From an uncultured Clostridia bacterium (GTDB taxonomy: Bacteria > Bacillota > Clostridia > Peptostreptococcales > Anaerovoracaceae), in contig CAMNJG010000015.1 in NCBI GenBank assembly GCA_946541285.1, forward strand, positions 1 through 15,351: 15,351 nt of DNA, given 5' to 3'. A program made the position numbers and the translations under genes. This document shows, piece after piece, positions 12,774 through 15,351 of this stretch. The first letter of the stretch is position 1. Each line of letters begins with the position of its first letter. The notes under the pieces were generated by a model, which was not told the DNA's origin, did no database searches, and was given only the letters and a program-made list of their open reading frames with translations.

Positions 12774-15259
12774 TGGAACAGTTACAGACAGAACAGAGCA
12801 GCCCGGATCTCCTGAAGGGGCTGACGGATGAGCAGGTCCGGGAGCAGCAGGAACTTGGCAATGTCAATGAACTTCCGGATTCGGAAGCGATGACTGTCGA
12901 AGAAATCATCAAAAAAAACGTATTTACGTACTTCAACTATATTTTCTTCGGCCTGACCGTCCTGCTGATTATCGCGCGCTCTTTCAGGGATCTGACCTTT
13001 CTCCCGGTCATCATTTTCAATACCGTCATCGGGATTGTCCAGCAGCTTTACGCGAAAAGTGTGCTCGACAAGCTGTCCCTGCTCAGTGTCTCGGATTACT
13101 GGGTCATGCGGAACGGGGAAAAGCAGAAAATCGCCATGGACGAGCTGGTACTGGGAGATACCGTAGTGCTGGAATCCGGTCAGCAGATCCCGGCAGACGC
13201 GGTCGTACTGGGTGGCAGCCTGGCTGTGAATGAATCCATGCTGACCGGGGAGTCGGATGAAATCGAAAAGGTGAAAGGCAGCGAGCTGAAATCAGGGAGC
13301 TTTATTATCTCCGGGATGTGTCTCGCGCGTCTGACCCATGTCGGCGCGGATTCCTATGCCGCGAAGCTGACCGAAAAAGCGAAAAAAGTTGAGGAACGTC
13401 CATCGGAGATGATCCGGGGCATTGAGCTGATCATTAAAATCGCCGGAATCCTCATCATCCCGCTGGGCATCCTGCTGATGTACCAGTCCATGGCGGTCAA
13501 TCACATGTCCTTTTCGGAAAGTGTCGTCTCCATGGTCGGCGCGGTGATCGGCATGATTCCGGAAGGACTGTATCTGCTCGTAACAGTGGCCCTCGCCCTG
13601 AGCGCAGCCCGTCTGGCGCAGAAGCAGGTACTGCTCCATGACATGAGGAGTACGGAAACCCTGGCACGGGTGGACACCCTCTGTGTGGACAAGACCGGGA
13701 CCATTACAGACAGCAATATGAAAGTGCAGGAGGTGTTCGGACCGGAGGGCTCTACGGAGGAAGACCGGCAGAAGGCGGAGAAGATCCTCGCCGCGTATGT
13801 TTATACGGTCGGGGATACGAACGATACTGCGAAGGCGCTGAAAAACCATTACGCGGAGGTGGCGCCACTGTCAGCGACATCCGTATCGCAGTTCAGTTCT
13901 TCGGTGAAATACTCGGAGATCGTGACAGAGCAGGAAATCCTGCGGTTCGGCGCGCCGGAATATCTGCTGGAGGAATGGGATCTGCAGCAGAATCAGCCCC
14001 TCATCGCGGAGAGGGCAGGCAAAGGGGAGCGTGTACTGGCACTGGTCAGGGACGATGGATCCCTGTTCCGTCCGCTGCTGTTCGTCAGTCTGATGAACCC
14101 GCTGAGAGAAAATGCCGCGGACACCTTCGCCTATCTTACGGAACAGGAAGTGGACATCCGTGTCATTTCCGGGGATAACCCGCTGACAGTCTCCAAAGTG
14201 GCGGACCTGGCAGGGATCCCTTCCGCGGATCAGTTCATCGATGCCTCGGAACTGGATACCTATGAAAAAATCCGGGAGGCGGTCAGGAAATATAAAGTAT
14301 TCGGACGTGTCAAGCCGGAGCAGAAAAAGAGCATCGTCCTGGCCCTGAAAGAAGAAGGCCGGAAAGTCGCCATGACCGGTGACGGCGTCAATGACATTCT
14401 GGCCATGAAAGAAGCGGACTGCTCCATCGCCATGGGAGAGGGCAGTGACGCGGCCAGACAGGCGGCGCAGGTGGTATTGCTGGACTCGGATTTCTCGCGC
14501 ATGAAAGAAATCATCGCGGAAGGCCGGAGGGACATCAACAATATTACCCGGTCGGCGACCCTGTTCATGTACAAGAACCTGTTTTCCCTGTTCCTGGCGG
14601 TATTCTCGATTATCAATGTATTCGCGTATCCGCTGCAGGCGACGCAGGTATCACTGATTTCCATGTTCAATATCGGGATTCCGGCGTTCGCGCTGGCACT
14701 GGAGCCGAACTTCAAAAAGCAGAAGGGTCGTTTCCTTCCTTATATATTCCTGGAGTCACTGCCGGCGGCGCTGACCTGTTTCCTGGCCATCGCGGCGATG
14801 GTGGTCTTTGGGCAGACGTTTGATATTTCACCGGCGGATGTGGGGGTGGCCAGTACCTTCCTGCTGTCGATCGTCGGTTTCTTTATCCTGGCGTATATCT
14901 CGAAACCGCTGAACGGCTACCGGATTGGGGTCATCGTGTTCTGCGCGGTCGGACTGATTTACTTTACCTGGCGTTTTCACGATCTTTACGCGATTCAGCA
15001 TGTTTCCGCGCAGTGTGTCATGCTGTTTGTAGTGTTCGCCATCGCGGAAGAGTCAGTGATGCGCTATATTACGCGGGCCTTTGAAAGGGGCCGGGATCTG
15101 GCGGACAAGTGGTTTGAGCGTCAGGAACGGAAGGCAGAGGAAGCTGCCAGGAGGAAAAAGAAGACGACGAAGAAAGCTTCCGGGCATCAGAAAAAAGACG
15201 GAAAGATGAAAGGGAAAAATCTGCTGAAACTGCTGCCGGGAAAGAAAGAAGATCAATAG
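12770..15259 (+). CDS. Cation-translocating P-type ATPase
   Basis: An 829-aa P-type ATPase with complete machinery: actuator TGES (159-162), helix-4 PEGL (264-267), phosphorylation site DKTGT (307-311, D307), nucleotide region with FGAPE (393-397), GRVKPEQKK, and hinge TGDGVND (536-542). Ten membrane helices fit (pairs near 52-70/75-92, 218-238/252-283, 600-620/624-645, 660-680/692-710, 718-735/745-762). It resembles the Exp7/CaxP-like group of Gram-positive Ca2+ or general cation pumps. Helix 6 reads SMFNIGIPAFALALEPN, lacking the Asp of sarcoplasmic Ca2+ pumps, so the ion is uncertain. The last 43 residues are very Lys-rich. The ATG at 12770 overlaps the reductase stop (ATGATG; a start at 12773 is also possible) and only a close GGGAG (12764-12768) precedes it, which implies translational coupling. 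Confidence 0.92.
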   Translation: MMEQLQTEQSSPDLLKGLTDEQVREQQELGNVNELPDSEAMTVEEIIKKNVFTYFNYIFFGLTVLLIIARSFRDLTFLPVIIFNTVIGIVQQLYAKSVLDKLSLLSVSDYWVMRNGEKQKIAMDELVLGDTVVLESGQQIPADAVVLGGSLAVNESMLTGESDEIEKVKGSELKSGSFIISGMCLARLTHVGADSYAAKLTEKAKKVEERPSEMIRGIELIIKIAGILIIPLGILLMYQSMAVNHMSFSESVVSMVGAVIGMIPEGLYLLVTVALALSAARLAQKQVLLHDMRSTETLARVDTLCVDKTGTITDSNMKVQEVFGPEGSTEEDRQKAEKILAAYVYTVGDTNDTAKALKNHYAEVAPLSATSVSQFSSSVKYSEIVTEQEILRFGAPEYLLEEWDLQQNQPLIAERAGKGERVLALVRDDGSLFRPLLFVSLMNPLRENAADTFAYLTEQEVDIRVISGDNPLTVSKVADLAGIPSADQFIDASELDTYEKIREAVRKYKVFGRVKPEQKKSIVLALKEEGRKVAMTGDGVNDILAMKEADCSIAMGEGSDAARQAAQVVLLDSDFSRMKEIIAEGRRDINNITRSATLFMYKNLFSLFLAVFSIINVFAYPLQATQVSLISMFNIGIPAFALALEPNFKKQKGRFLPYIFLESLPAALTCFLAIAAMVVFGQTFDISPADVGVASTFLLSIVGFFILAYISKPLNGYRIGVIVFCAVGLIYFTWRFHDLYAIQHVSAQCVMLFVVFAIAEESVMRYITRAFERGRDLADKWFERQERKAEEAARRKKKTTKKASGHQKKDGKMKGKNLLKLLPGKKEDQ

Positions 15260-15276
15260 CTGGTTATTAGTACATT

Positions 15277-15351
15277 CTGTCATTCTGAGGAGCGAAGTGG
15301 GAAAGATCCTTACAGACAATTCCAACCTCGCTCCGCTTCGGGGAATTGGTT
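15277..15351. repeat. Interspersed repeat of the TGTCATTCTGAG type, cut by the window end
   Basis: It begins with CTGTCATTCTGAGGAGCGAA at 15277-15296, close to a repeat core seen between genes in many unrelated bacterial genomes. GGAGCGA (15289-15295) can pair with TCGCTCC (15328-15334), and CAATTCC (15317-15323) with GGAATTG (15342-15348). It starts 18 nt after the ATPase stop and probably runs past the window. No separate terminator is seen for the ATPase. Confidence 0.65.

Noticed and set aside
13292..13849. A 185-codon - strand frame within the P-type ATPase
   Set aside because: It mirrors the codon pattern of the ATPase, which is intact, and contains no known motif.

Overview
The window looks like chromosomal backbone of a moderately G+C-rich, anaerobic Gram-positive bacterium of the Clostridia, most likely Lachnospiraceae or a near relative. 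This placement is inferred from gene content: an AddB-type recombination nuclease rather than RecBCD, the RbgA/YlqF ribosome-assembly GTPase, a NusG-II/Gx-transporter pair, a desulfoferrodoxin superoxide reductase typical of anaerobes, and strong AGGAGG-like ribosome binding sites. Species cannot be named from the sequence. I see no prophage, integrase, transposase, CRISPR array, tRNA or rRNA.

Region 1 (1-6395, + strand) is a long head-to-tail run: ybaB, recR, a small TSCPD protein, addB, a NusG-domain-II membrane protein, a Gx transporter and a DEDDh exonuclease. Several junctions overlap (GTGA and ATGA). The run ends at a strong hairpin with T tracts on both strands that also serves the opposing gene. 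YbaB, RecR, AddB and the exonuclease all point to DNA binding, processing or repair; the NusG-II/Gx pair is a membrane module inserted in the same run.

Region 2 (6396-7817, - strand) holds desulfoferrodoxin followed by a Nudix (CoA-pyrophosphatase-like) hydrolase. Between them lies a cluster of palindromic repeats. One of these is a second copy of a 48-nt element also found right after recR.

Region 3 (7881-10809, + strand) holds azlC-azlD (branched-chain amino acid exporter) and then rbgA-rnhB, closed by a 21-bp perfect hairpin. The dfx and azlC genes are divergent, each with a recognisable sigma-A-like promoter.

Region 4 (10836-15351) has a phosphoribosyltransferase on the - strand, with a structured leader, divergent from an aldo/keto reductase carrying two 4Fe-4S motifs. 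The reductase gene overlaps the start of a P-type cation ATPase. The window ends in an interspersed repeat beginning with the TGTCATTCTGAG motif.

No clearly new multi-gene system is evident. The points most worth a second look are the 48-nt repeat family, the AddB that has lost its Walker A motif, the folded leader of the phosphoribosyltransferase, a palindrome placed between two divergent promoters, and the overlap of an Fe-S reductase gene with an ion pump gene.
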